Shown: positions 44,405 through 53,324 of the stretch, piece after piece | How positions within the stretch are numbered: position 1 is the first letter of the stretch | Layout: each line of letters starts with the position of its first letter | Source: Flavobacterium sp. 11 | GTDB lineage: Bacteria > Bacteroidota > Bacteroidia > Flavobacteriales > Flavobacteriaceae | Direction of reading: 5' to 3' | DNA: 64,000 nucleotides | Assembly (NCBI RefSeq): GCF_002754315.1 | Contig: NZ_PEFE01000001.1 | Span: 682,001 to 746,000 of the forward strand | The notes under the pieces: generated by a model | Databases searched by the model: none | The model's input: only the letters and a program-made list of their open reading frames with translations | What the model was told of the DNA's origin: nothing | Made by a program: the position numbers and the translations under genes

Positions 44405-46090
44405 CTACCAGAACTTAGCGTACAATGCAAAAATAATCAATAAAGTAATTACGATTAATACTGTAGTTTGCGGTTTTACCTTGAACATCTCAGTATCTAA
44501 CTCAAAAGCTTTTGGATTCACTTTTGGTCCGGCAAAACTCACTGCAATCATAATAAGCATTGTAAACATAAATGACAATCCCATACAAATGTGGAATGGT
44601 ATTTCATATCCACCTTTTCCATTGGCGTAAGCCGTGTAAAGTAATGTTTCTGTGCCAAATAATGCCGGTGCAAATTCGTTAAACAAAACCGACAATAAGA
44701 AACCTGAAATCACCCCTATTATTGCAGCAGTACCAGTAGTTCTTTTCCAGAACATACCAAGGAAAAACATGGCGAAAACTCCAGGACTGATAAACCCTGT
44801 ATATTTTTGGATATAAGTAAATCCACCTACACCACCAATTCCTAATATATCATTCCATGTAAACAAAACAGCAAGAAGCATCGCCGCAAAAACAGCATAT
44901 CTTCCAATATTCACCTGGCTTCTGTCACTTGCATCTTTTTGAATGTATTTTTTATGCACATCTAAGGTATAAATAGTAGAAATACTATTCACTTTTCCAG
45001 CCAAAGAAGCAACAATTGCAGCCGTTAAAGCAGCAACAGACAATCCTTTTAATCCCGTAGGCAAGAACGTCAACACAGCAGAATACGCACCATCTTTACC
45101 ACCTACTAATTGAGGTAAATGTCCGTTTTCATATAAAACATAAGCAGCAATACCTGGTAACATAACAATAAGCGGCATTAATAATTTCAAAATACCTGCA
45201 AACAAAATACCGGTACGGGCAGTTTGTAAATCGGCACCCAAAGCTCTCTGCGTAATGTATTGGTTACAACCCCAATAATTAAGATTAATAATCCAAATAC
45301 CCGCCAAATAGGACATCATTCCTGGAAAAGTAAGATACTTATTAATATCGTTTTGAGAAGAAGTTGCTGTTGGTTCCGGGATAATCATTTTGAAATGATC
45401 CGGAGCTTCACGCATCAATACTTTGAAACCTGCAATTGCATTTTCTCCAACACCAAAATATTGTCCAACTGTAGTCAAAGCAATATATGACGTAACCAGT
45501 CCACCGATAATTAAAACCGCAACCTGAATTACATCTGTATACGCCACCACTTTCATACCTCCTAAAGAGATCACTAAAGCAAAAACGGCAAGCCCAATCA
45601 TAATAGCGTGTAAATATTCACCACCGGCCAATCCATTAATGGCAACAGCTCCTAAATATAAAATAGAGGTAAGATTTACAAATACATATAAGAACAACCA
45701 GAAAACGGCCATAATTAAAGCAGTTGATTCGTTATACCTTGTTTTTAAAAATTGAGGCATGGTATAAATCTTGTTTTTTAAATAAACAGGAATAAACCAA
45801 ACGGCTACAATAATCAAAGCAATAGCGGCAATCCACTCATAAGCGGCAACTGCAATTCCTAAAAAGAATCCTTCCCCACTCATTCCAATAAACTGTTCAG
45901 CAGAAATATTAGAAGCAATCAAAGAAGCCCCAATAGCCCACCATGTCAATGTTCCCTCAGCCAGGAAATAGGCTTTGGCATCATGTTCGTTTTTCTCTCG
46001 TTTGCGATAAACGGTATATCCGTAAGTGGACACCACGATAAAATAGATAATAAATACTGCGTAATCAGCAAAAGCAAGGTTCTGGTTCAT
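44405..46090 (-). CDS. vSGLT-type sodium:sugar symporter, probably galactose
   Basis: This inner-membrane SSS-family symporter of 561 residues has about 14 spans. It closely follows the Vibrio sodium/galactose transporter vSGLT: the GASLIASNISAEQFIGMSGEG stretch near 54-74 carries sugar-contacting Glu and Gln residues, then YTMPQFLKTRYN, VNLTSILYLGAVA and NLNYWGCNQYITQRALGA near 268-285. The adjacent galactose operon supports galactose, though SSS members also carry arabinose, xylose or glucose. A TACTTTTG box at 46295-46302 predicts a leader of about 200 bases. A 21-bp palindrome lies just upstream of that box. Confidence 0.88.
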   Translation of the reverse strand: MNQNLAFADYAVFIIYFIVVSTYGYTVYRKREKNEHDAKAYFLAEGTLTWWAIGASLIASNISAEQFIGMSGEGFFLGIAVAAYEWIAAIALIIVAVWFIPVYLKNKIYTMPQFLKTRYNESTALIMAVFWLFLYVFVNLTSILYLGAVAINGLAGGEYLHAIMIGLAVFALVISLGGMKVVAYTDVIQVAVLIIGGLVTSYIALTTVGQYFGVGENAIAGFKVLMREAPDHFKMIIPEPTATSSQNDINKYLTFPGMMSYLAGIWIINLNYWGCNQYITQRALGADLQTARTGILFAGILKLLMPLIVMLPGIAAYVLYENGHLPQLVGGKDGAYSAVLTFLPTGLKGLSVAALTAAIVASLAGKVNSISTIYTLDVHKKYIQKDASDRSQVNIGRYAVFAAMLLAVLFTWNDILGIGGVGGFTYIQKYTGFISPGVFAMFFLGMFWKRTTGTAAIIGVISGFLLSVLFNEFAPALFGTETLLYTAYANGKGGYEIPFHICMGLSFMFTMLIMIAVSFAGPKVNPKAFELDTEMFKVKPQTTVLIVITLLIIFALYAKFW

Positions 46091-46278
46091 GAGTAATTTG
46101 TTTTTTAGAAATTAATATAAATGAATGAGATTATTGTCTTGTAATATGTAATGTTTTTATTAATGTAATTATACTGCTTTTTTTTAAACAAATCACACAC
46201 AACTTGGCTTAAAACCAAACAATTCCATTATAGAATTGAATATAAAATGTGATATGTATTTTAATTTTATTGTTTTTT

Positions 46279-46308
46279 TATGAATTATGAAAGTCAAAAG
46301 TAAAATAA
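46279..46308 (-). promoter_or_regulatory. Candidate promoter of the symporter, shared with galM
   Basis: Contains a minus-strand TACTTTTG -7 box (46295-46302). The 30 bases match 55482-55511 upstream of galM at 26 positions, including 14 consecutive bases around the box. Confidence 0.5.
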
Positions 46309-46330
46309 AAATATTTATTTACATCATTTA

Positions 46331-46351
46331 TAAATGTATTTTTTACATTTA
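46331..46351. promoter_or_regulatory. Candidate 21-bp operator site S1, symporter
   Basis: TAAATGTA-ttttt-TACATTTA, perfect 8-bp arms. With its right flank, 28 of 29 bases match the site upstream of transketolase. It is 29 bases upstream of the symporter -7 box. The rest of 46091-46452 is AT-rich, without a gene. Confidence 0.6.
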
Positions 46352-46452
46352 TTATTATTGTATAGGTTAAATCTTAAAAAAAAGCACTTAAACTACTATC
46401 TAAATCCCATTTTTATACGTGTTTCACAACAAAAAATGGATTCCATAAATTT

Positions 46453-47472
46453 TTAACGGCTATTTCTGACCTTTTGTTCCCATTTCCAAGCACTGGCAAT
46501 CGCTTCTTCCAAAGTTGACTGTGTTTTCCATCCAAGCACAGTATTCGCTTTATCGGTATTGGCATAAACCGAAGTCACATCGCCTTCTCTTCTTGGAACA
46601 ATCGTGTAAGGTAATTTTTGGCCGCTAACTTTTTCGAAAGCGCTAATCACTTCCAACACCGAGCTTCCGGTTCCGGTTCCCAAATTAAAAACTTCTAATT
46701 TCTCTACATTCTTTTTGTTTACTAATCTTTGTAAAGCAATAACATGGGCTTTCGCCAAATCGACTACGTGAATATAATCGCGAACACAGGTTCCATCAAC
46801 CGTTGGGTAATCATTCCCATAAACGGATAATGATTCACGCAAACCCATTCCGGTTTGAGTAATAAAAGGAACTAAATTTTGCGGTACACCCATAGGCAGT
46901 TCTCCAATTTCAGCTGATGGATGAGAACCGATTGGATTAAAGTAACGCAACAAAATAGCATTGACGTTACCTACTTTAGTGACATCGGTAATAATTTCTT
47001 CCCCAATTTGTTTGGTATTTCCATATGGAGACATTGCCGTTTGTACAGGCGTAGTTTCGGCAATGGGCATCACTTCGGCTTGACCATAAACGGTACAAGA
47101 TGAACTGAAGATAAAATTGGCTTCCGGCTTTTTCTGCAACTCTTGTAAAATGTAAACCAGCGAAGCAACATTGTTTTCATAATACAACAAAGGCTCTTTC
47201 ACACTTTCACCAACTGCTTTGGAGGCAGCAAAATGAATCACTCCGGCCACATCCTCATGCTTCTGAAAGAAAGCTTGAACAGCTTCTTTATCTCTTAAAT
47301 CTATTTGTTCAAAAAGCGGTTTTTTACCTGTAATTCGTTCTATGCCATCCAAAACATCAATCGAGGAATTAGACAAATTATCAACAACAACTACTTCAAA
47401 ATTTTCATTTTGTAATTCCACTACGGTATGCGAACCAATGAATCCCAAACCTCCGGTAACAACTATTTTCAT
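46453..47472 (-). CDS. galE: UDP-glucose 4-epimerase
   Basis: This enzyme interconverts UDP-galactose and UDP-glucose, closing the Leloir pathway. The extended short-chain dehydrogenase fold is shown by the NAD motif GGLGFIGSH at residues 7-15 and the catalytic pair Y150 and K154 in SPYGNTK, with the Ser/Thr of SSSCTVYG just before. Length 339 is typical. It overlaps galT by 4 bases and is last in the operon. Confidence 0.96.
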   Translation of the reverse strand: MKIVVTGGLGFIGSHTVVELQNENFEVVVVDNLSNSSIDVLDGIERITGKKPLFEQIDLRDKEAVQAFFQKHEDVAGVIHFAASKAVGESVKEPLLYYENNVASLVYILQELQKKPEANFIFSSSCTVYGQAEVMPIAETTPVQTAMSPYGNTKQIGEEIITDVTKVGNVNAILLRYFNPIGSHPSAEIGELPMGVPQNLVPFITQTGMGLRESLSVYGNDYPTVDGTCVRDYIHVVDLAKAHVIALQRLVNKKNVEKLEVFNLGTGTGSSVLEVISAFEKVSGQKLPYTIVPRREGDVTSVYANTDKANTVLGWKTQSTLEEAIASAWKWEQKVRNSR

Positions 47473-48521
47473 GACTTATTTTTGTAATGTACGTTAGACT
47501 GTTCTCTTAAAACCGCGGCACTTTTCTCTGGCGTAATATCCCGCTGTGATTCACCCATCATTTCATATCCTACCATAAATTTCTTTACGGTTGCAGATCG
47601 CAACAATGGTGGATAAAAATGCATGTGAAAATGCCATTCCGGATGCAATTCCCCATCAGTAGGTGACTGATGAATTCCTGATGAATATGGAAAAGATGTT
47701 TCAAAAAGATTATCATATTTTGTAGTCAATTGTTTTAAAATAACTGCAAAATCGGTTACTTCCGTTTCCGTGAAATCCGTAATTTTACTCACATTTCTCT
47801 TGCTGACAATCATCGTTTCATACGGCCAAATTGCCCAAAAAGGAACCAATGCCACAAAATGATCATTCTCAATAACAATACGCTCGTCGAGTTTCATTTC
47901 TTCATTTAAATAATCTTGAAAAAGTGTTTTGTTATGTTTTTCAAAATAAGCTTTTAAGTTATTTTGCGTTTTCTCCACCTCAGTCGGCAAAGACGATTGC
48001 GCCCATATTTGCCCGTGAGGATGCGGATTACTGCAACCCATAACGCTTCCTTTATTTTCAAAAATCTGAACATGATTGATGTAGTCCACATTACCTAAAT
48101 CAGTATATTCTTTTTGCCAGGTATGAATGATGTTTTCAATCGCAGTTGCTGGCATTTCAGGCAATGTCAAATTATGTTTTGGCGAAAAGCAAACCACTCG
48201 AGAAATTCCTCTTTCTGGTTTAGCTCTAAAAAAAGTTTCGTTTTTGTTTTCTTCAAATGCAATTTCTTCTTGCTTTAAAGCGGCAAAATCATTTTCGAAA
48301 ACAAAAGAATTTTCATAATCCGGATTGACCATTCCATTTGCTCGAACATTTCCCGGACACAAATAACATGTTGGGTCATATTCCGGCAATGCATCCGAAG
48401 TTACTGTTTCATTTTGTCCTTGCCAAGGGCGTTTCGAACGGTGTGGAGAAACCAAAACCCATTCGTTGATTAACGGATTATAGCGTCTGTGCGGATCTTC
48501 GTTGATATCAAAATTTTTCAT
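47469..48521 (-). CDS. galT: Galactose-1-phosphate uridylyltransferase
   Basis: This enzyme exchanges UMP between UDP-glucose and galactose-1-phosphate. The active-site HPH triad is at residues 167-169 in CSNPHPHGQ, and zinc ligands C52 and C55 are in CYLC. The 350-residue length fits the E. coli-like family. Four-base overlap with galE and one-base overlap with galK imply coupled translation. Confidence 0.96.
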   Translation of the reverse strand: MKNFDINEDPHRRYNPLINEWVLVSPHRSKRPWQGQNETVTSDALPEYDPTCYLCPGNVRANGMVNPDYENSFVFENDFAALKQEEIAFEENKNETFFRAKPERGISRVVCFSPKHNLTLPEMPATAIENIIHTWQKEYTDLGNVDYINHVQIFENKGSVMGCSNPHPHGQIWAQSSLPTEVEKTQNNLKAYFEKHNKTLFQDYLNEEMKLDERIVIENDHFVALVPFWAIWPYETMIVSKRNVSKITDFTETEVTDFAVILKQLTTKYDNLFETSFPYSSGIHQSPTDGELHPEWHFHMHFYPPLLRSATVKKFMVGYEMMGESQRDITPEKSAAVLREQSNVHYKNKS

Positions 48522-49690
48522 TATTTCGCGATATAAAGTGATGTTCCATTTCCGATTTTTACATCGTAAATTTTTAATTCTATTCCAAAAGTATCTAAAT
48601 AAAGTGCAGAAAGCTGCTGTTTAATTCGCTCTTCATGTCCTTTTTTGATTAAATTGATGGTACATCCACCAAAGCCACCGCCCATTAATCGGGAACCAAC
48701 TACGGCTTCTTCCTTTTTGAGTGTATCCACAATCATGTCTAACTCAGCACAACTTACTTCATAATCAACCGATAATCCTTCGTGTGTTTCGAACATTAAT
48801 TTCCCTAAAACTTCAATCTTTCCATTATCTAATGCTTCACAGGCAAGTTTCACCCGATTGATTTCTTTTACCACAAAAAGACACCTTTTGAAAACATTTT
48901 CACTCATTATATGTTGCAATCCTAAAACATGTTCTTCCGTGCAATCTCTAAAACTCGTTATCTCAGGAAAATTATTTTTTATAATCGCAATCCCTTCTTC
49001 ACATTGCTGTCTTCTCTCATTATAAGCCGAAGTCATCAAGGAATGCTTTACATTCGAATCGAATAAAATCAAAGAATAATCATTAAAATCAGCATTATGG
49101 TATTCATATTCTAAGGTCTTACAATCAATTTTTATGACTTTATTTTCTAAACCCATAACACTCGAAAACTGATCCATTATCCCGCAATTGATTCCTACCC
49201 AATGTTCGGCACTTTGTCCCATTAAGGCAATATCAACCGGTTTTATTTTCAGTTCAAAAAGCTCGTTGATTCCAAACAAAAATCCACATTCCAATGCCGC
49301 CGAGGAAGACAAACCGGAACCTACAGGAATATTACTGCTAAAAACACAGTTGAATCCATCAAATTTAAAACCTTTGATTTTCAATTGATTGACAACGCCT
49401 CGAATGTAATTCGTCCAAACATTATCGGTTAATTCCATTGATTCAGTAACGTCGATTTCAAACGAATCGTCAAGGTCAATCGCAATAATTTTCGAGGTAT
49501 TGGAATTACTTTTTTCGAAAGCAAAACATATAATTTTATCAATCGCTGCCGGTAAAACATAACCATCATTGTAGTCAATATGTTCCCCGATAATATTAAT
49601 TCTTCCCGGAGACAGCACTATTTTTTTTGGTGCTGAACCAAAGCTATCTTCAAAGAAAGCGGTCGTTTTTTTAATTAGAATATCGTTCAT
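48521..49690 (-). CDS. galK: Galactokinase
   Basis: A GHMP kinase that phosphorylates alpha-galactose at C1. Visible motifs: SPGRINIIGEHIDYNDG at 27-43 (galactokinase signature), GSGLSSSAALECG near 130 (phosphate-binding), and GGGFGGCTINL near 340. It has 389 residues. A 120-base gap upstream has its own promoter-like box, so galKTE may also be transcribed apart from the hydrolase genes. Confidence 0.96.
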   Translation of the reverse strand: MNDILIKKTTAFFEDSFGSAPKKIVLSPGRINIIGEHIDYNDGYVLPAAIDKIICFAFEKSNSNTSKIIAIDLDDSFEIDVTESMELTDNVWTNYIRGVVNQLKIKGFKFDGFNCVFSSNIPVGSGLSSSAALECGFLFGINELFELKIKPVDIALMGQSAEHWVGINCGIMDQFSSVMGLENKVIKIDCKTLEYEYHNADFNDYSLILFDSNVKHSLMTSAYNERRQQCEEGIAIIKNNFPEITSFRDCTEEHVLGLQHIMSENVFKRCLFVVKEINRVKLACEALDNGKIEVLGKLMFETHEGLSVDYEVSCAELDMIVDTLKKEEAVVGSRLMGGGFGGCTINLIKKGHEERIKQQLSALYLDTFGIELKIYDVKIGNGTSLYIAK

Positions 49691-49773
49691 AATTTTAGTA
49701 TTGATACGCTACTTTTTTTAAAAATTTCAGTTGTAGCGTTTAGTTATATTGCTGTTTTTAAATCATTTGTTTT

Positions 49774-49795
49774 CAAAAGTATTGTTGCGATACTT
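49774..49795 (-). promoter_or_regulatory. Candidate internal promoter/operator upstream of galK
   Basis: A minus-strand TACTTTTG box (49774-49781) partly overlaps an inverted repeat AAGTAT-N7-ATACTT (49777-49795). This lies between the GH2 gene and galK. Confidence 0.4.
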
Positions 49796-49810
49796 ACTTG
49801 ACTTTTCTAT

Positions 49811-52243
49811 TTATTTTGTAGATACCAAGTTCAATTTTCCGCTCTTGAGCCCAGCACCATTTACTTCAAGTTTTACATCACCGGCAGTTGTTGTCGATTT
49901 TACAAGCACTACCAATTTTCCGCTAAAAAGTTTCATGGTATCTTTATGAAACATCTCGAGTGAAGTAGCATCACCATTACAGGCAGCACGGTAAGTACCC
50001 GCTCCTGAAACCTTAAATTTTAATTGATTAGTCGCCGTAGGACAAAGAATTCCATTTTTATCCACTACAGATACGGTTACGAAAGATATATCTTCGCCAT
50101 CGGCAGTGATTGTTTTCCTGTCCACATCTAAAACAATTTTATAAGGCTTGCCGGCAGTACGTACTTCTTCTTCAGCAACAGCTTTACCATTGTCATCATA
50201 AGCCACCACTTTTACCGTTCCTGGCTCATATTTCACATCCATCCACATCAGGCGATAGCGATTCTGTGGTGTGTTTTTATTTTTTGTCTGCACTCCCATG
50301 CTTTTGCCATTTATAAAAAGTTCAGCGCTGTTGTAACTCGTGTATACAAAAACAGGAGTTATCTCTCCTTCACGACCTTCCCAGTTCCAATGTGGTAGGA
50401 TATGAAGCGTAGATTCTTTTGTATTCCAACGACTTCGGTATAAATAATAACGGTCTTTTGGTAAACCTGCTAAATCATTAATTCCAAAATAAGAACTTCT
50501 AGACGGCCAGCTTTCGTCATAAGGTGTAGGCTCTCCTAAATAATCAAAACCAGTCCAAACAAACTCCCCAATTACCCAAGGTTTATCATCTTGAAGCACA
50601 AAATCTTCATCCGGCACATTAGACCAGCTACAGGCTTCCAAGTCATAAGAGGAAGATTGAAAATCAGGATATTGTTTCATTTTTTCCTGCACCACAGGGA
50701 ATTTATAAATCCCTCTGGAGCTCACCGTTGAAGCTGTTTCTGAACCTAAAATAAACCCTTGCGGAAATTTTTTAAATGCTTCATCATATAAATGTACCCG
50801 ATAATTTAACCCTGGAACATCCAGCAAAGCTCCAAAACCAGATTCCATAGTCGCTTTTACTTGATCCATACCAACAGTTACAGGACGGGTTGGATCTTCT
50901 CTATGAAATAGTTCCTGCAACCATTTGGCTCGTTTTACACCAGCTTCTCCCCATTGATCAGGCACTTCATTTCCAGAACTCCACATCACAATAGAAGGAT
51001 GATTTCTCGTTGCCTGCACTAAATTCAAGATATCTTTTTCAGCATATTCTTCAAAAAAACGATGGTAGCCATTTTCTACTTTTGGCAATACCCATTCATC
51101 AAAACTCTCTGCTAGAAACATAAATCCCATTTCATCCGCCAACTCCAATTGCTCGAAAGAGGGCATATTGTGCGAACTGCGAATCGCATTACAGCCCATA
51201 TCTTTTAAAATCTCCATTTGCCTGCGCAACGCGGCTTTATTTACGGCAACTCCAAGCGGACCAAGATCGTGATGCAAACAAACTCCTTTAAATTTGGTTA
51301 TCTTTCCATTAAGACTAAAGCCTTTATTGGCCTCGTATTTTATTTCGCGAATTCCAAAACGTGTTGAAATGGCATCTTTCAATTCTTTTCCAACATACAA
51401 TTGGGAAACCGCTTTATACAAATAAGGGGTTTCGGGGCTCCATAATTTTGGGTTTTCTACTTTTAAATTTTGATCGAATTCCTTTCCGAATTCCATAGTC
51501 GACTCCTCTGAACTAAGTTTTTGTCCTTCGGCATCAAAAATAGTGGTGACTAAACGAGTATTCTCCCCAGAAGCTTTGGTCTTAATATTAACTTTAGCAA
51601 GTTCTGAACTTATAAAAGGTGTCGTTACAAACTGTCCCCATTGGTCAATGCTTTCGTTATTTTTTATAATAACACTTACTTTTCGGTATAAACCGGCACC
51701 AGGATACCAGCGGGAAGCAAATTCTTTATTGGTTAGTTTTACTGACAATGTGTTCGCTCCTTCTTGTATAAATTGGGAAACATCAAAATAAAAATAACTA
51801 TAGCCATACGCCCATTCTCCCACTTTTTTTCCGTTTAAATACACTTGAGGTTCGCTCATTGCGCCTTCAAAAAGCAAAATTATTTTTTTCCCCTTTACAT
51901 CTTTAGGCAATGTGAATGTATTGCGATACCACGCTGTCCCAATATGAGGTAAAGCGCCAGTTCTTCCTGTCTTTTCAGTAGCTATGTTTTCTCCGTTTTG
52001 AACAATGGCAACTTTTTGTATGTCTACATTTTTATCAAAAGGTCCATAAATTGCCCAGTCATGCGGAACAGTTACGGATTCCCATTTCGAATCATTAAAA
52101 TTTACTTTAATTGCCTCTTCAAAATCGCCTTTTTGAAATTTCCAATTGGTATCTAACACTTTAACTTCTCGTGTTTGAGACACAGCCAATTGTGTAAAAG
52201 TGAAACATACAAACAGAACGTGTATTACTTTCTTCATTTTCAA
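49811..52243 (-). CDS. Secreted GH2 beta-galactosidase
   Basis: A glycoside hydrolase of 810 residues likely acting in the periplasm on galacto-oligosaccharides. Residues 1-22 are a signal peptide (ending AVSQ). Domains: sugar-binding jelly roll at about 30-210, immunoglobulin-like domain to about 310, TIM barrel to about 600, then C-terminal beta domains of the DUF4982 and Glyco_hydro2_C5 type common in Bacteroidota. The acid/base Glu is in SSGNEVPD and the nucleophile Glu probably in VIGEFVWTGF. GH2 also holds glucuronidases and mannosidases; the galactose gene context supports galactosidase. Confidence 0.88.
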   Translation of the reverse strand: MKMKKVIHVLFVCFTFTQLAVSQTREVKVLDTNWKFQKGDFEEAIKVNFNDSKWESVTVPHDWAIYGPFDKNVDIQKVAIVQNGENIATEKTGRTGALPHIGTAWYRNTFTLPKDVKGKKIILLFEGAMSEPQVYLNGKKVGEWAYGYSYFYFDVSQFIQEGANTLSVKLTNKEFASRWYPGAGLYRKVSVIIKNNESIDQWGQFVTTPFISSELAKVNIKTKASGENTRLVTTIFDAEGQKLSSEESTMEFGKEFDQNLKVENPKLWSPETPYLYKAVSQLYVGKELKDAISTRFGIREIKYEANKGFSLNGKITKFKGVCLHHDLGPLGVAVNKAALRRQMEILKDMGCNAIRSSHNMPSFEQLELADEMGFMFLAESFDEWVLPKVENGYHRFFEEYAEKDILNLVQATRNHPSIVMWSSGNEVPDQWGEAGVKRAKWLQELFHREDPTRPVTVGMDQVKATMESGFGALLDVPGLNYRVHLYDEAFKKFPQGFILGSETASTVSSRGIYKFPVVQEKMKQYPDFQSSSYDLEACSWSNVPDEDFVLQDDKPWVIGEFVWTGFDYLGEPTPYDESWPSRSSYFGINDLAGLPKDRYYLYRSRWNTKESTLHILPHWNWEGREGEITPVFVYTSYNSAELFINGKSMGVQTKNKNTPQNRYRLMWMDVKYEPGTVKVVAYDDNGKAVAEEEVRTAGKPYKIVLDVDRKTITADGEDISFVTVSVVDKNGILCPTATNQLKFKVSGAGTYRAACNGDATSLEMFHKDTMKLFSGKLVVLVKSTTTAGDVKLEVNGAGLKSGKLNLVSTK

Positions 52244-52271
52244 ATCTTTTTTAAAATTTTATTAATCCAAA

Positions 52272-53318
52272 TTATTCTTTGAACGCATCCAAAGCCGGCG
52301 AAGGTTTCCCATCAGATTGCCAAGCACTTAACGAATAGTGACTCCAACTCTTTTCTCCCTGTGGTTCCCAATAAATAACACCAAGTCCTTTGTTATTTGG
52401 CACTGCTTTGACCGCTTTGATTGTTGCCGCTAACATTTCGTACGTGTTTTGCACTTTGTCATATTCACCACCAACTTCTACAACCATCACTTCTTTGTTA
52501 TATCTGGTAGCCATATCGTTAAGATTATTGGCTAAATCCGCAATGGTTTCGGTATAATCTTTCTTGATCCAAAAAGGGTAATAGGATAGCCCAATCACGT
52601 CGTACTTTACATTATTTGCCGTAGCATTATCAAAAAACCATCTGAATTTTTCACTATTGTTTCCTTCGTCAAGATGAACGATTACTTTGATTTTAGCATC
52701 AATAGCCTTTGTTGCTTCATAGCCTTTGTTGAGTAATTGTGCCAATTGGCTCCAATTTTTAGTACTTCCTTCCGGCCACATCATGCCTCCTGGAATTTCA
52801 TTTCCTACTTGAACCCATTCCGGAGTAACTCCAGCTGATTTTAATGCGCTCAAAACATCAAAAGTATGGTCATACACATCGGTCATTAACTCTGAAAAAG
52901 TATGATTTTCCCAAGCTTTGGGTTTGAATTGTTTGCCTGGATCGGCCCACGAATCACTGTAATGAAAATCAATCATGATACGCATTCCCATTTTTTGAGC
53001 ACGCAAAGCCATGACAACGGTTTCTTCCTTGCTGCAATGTCCACTGGCTTTATCGTCATTTGGATTTACCCAAACGCGAAGGCGAATGGTATTCATTCCT
53101 CTGTCTTTCAGCAGTTGCAAGCAATCTTTTTCAGAGCCATCAGTATCGTAAAATTTGTATCCTGTGGCTTCCATTTGTGGCAACCATCCCACATCGGCTC
53201 CTTTTGCAAAAGAACTCTTTGATGTTGTTTGAATATTTTTGGATGTATTACAAGAATAAAGCACTGAAATCATTAAAGACATCAAAACGAATCGGAAATA
53301 CATTGGTGAATTTTTCAT
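52272..53318 (-). CDS. GH53 endo-beta-1,4-galactanase, lipoprotein, copy A
   Basis: This enzyme should cut beta-1,4-galactan in arabinogalactan or pectin side chains. A lipobox with lipidated C23 (SVLYSC) predicts a membrane-anchored protein. The TIM-barrel contains the acid/base Glu in QVGNEIPGGMMWPEG near 168 and a nucleophile candidate in VVEVGGEY near 263. FAKGADVGWLPQME at the mature N terminus is typical of GH53. It shares general layout with copy B next door, but the two differ in many positions, suggesting old duplication. Confidence 0.9.
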   Translation of the reverse strand: MKNSPMYFRFVLMSLMISVLYSCNTSKNIQTTSKSSFAKGADVGWLPQMEATGYKFYDTDGSEKDCLQLLKDRGMNTIRLRVWVNPNDDKASGHCSKEETVVMALRAQKMGMRIMIDFHYSDSWADPGKQFKPKAWENHTFSELMTDVYDHTFDVLSALKSAGVTPEWVQVGNEIPGGMMWPEGSTKNWSQLAQLLNKGYEATKAIDAKIKVIVHLDEGNNSEKFRWFFDNATANNVKYDVIGLSYYPFWIKKDYTETIADLANNLNDMATRYNKEVMVVEVGGEYDKVQNTYEMLAATIKAVKAVPNNKGLGVIYWEPQGEKSWSHYSLSAWQSDGKPSPALDAFKE

Positions 53319-53324
53319 GTGTAC

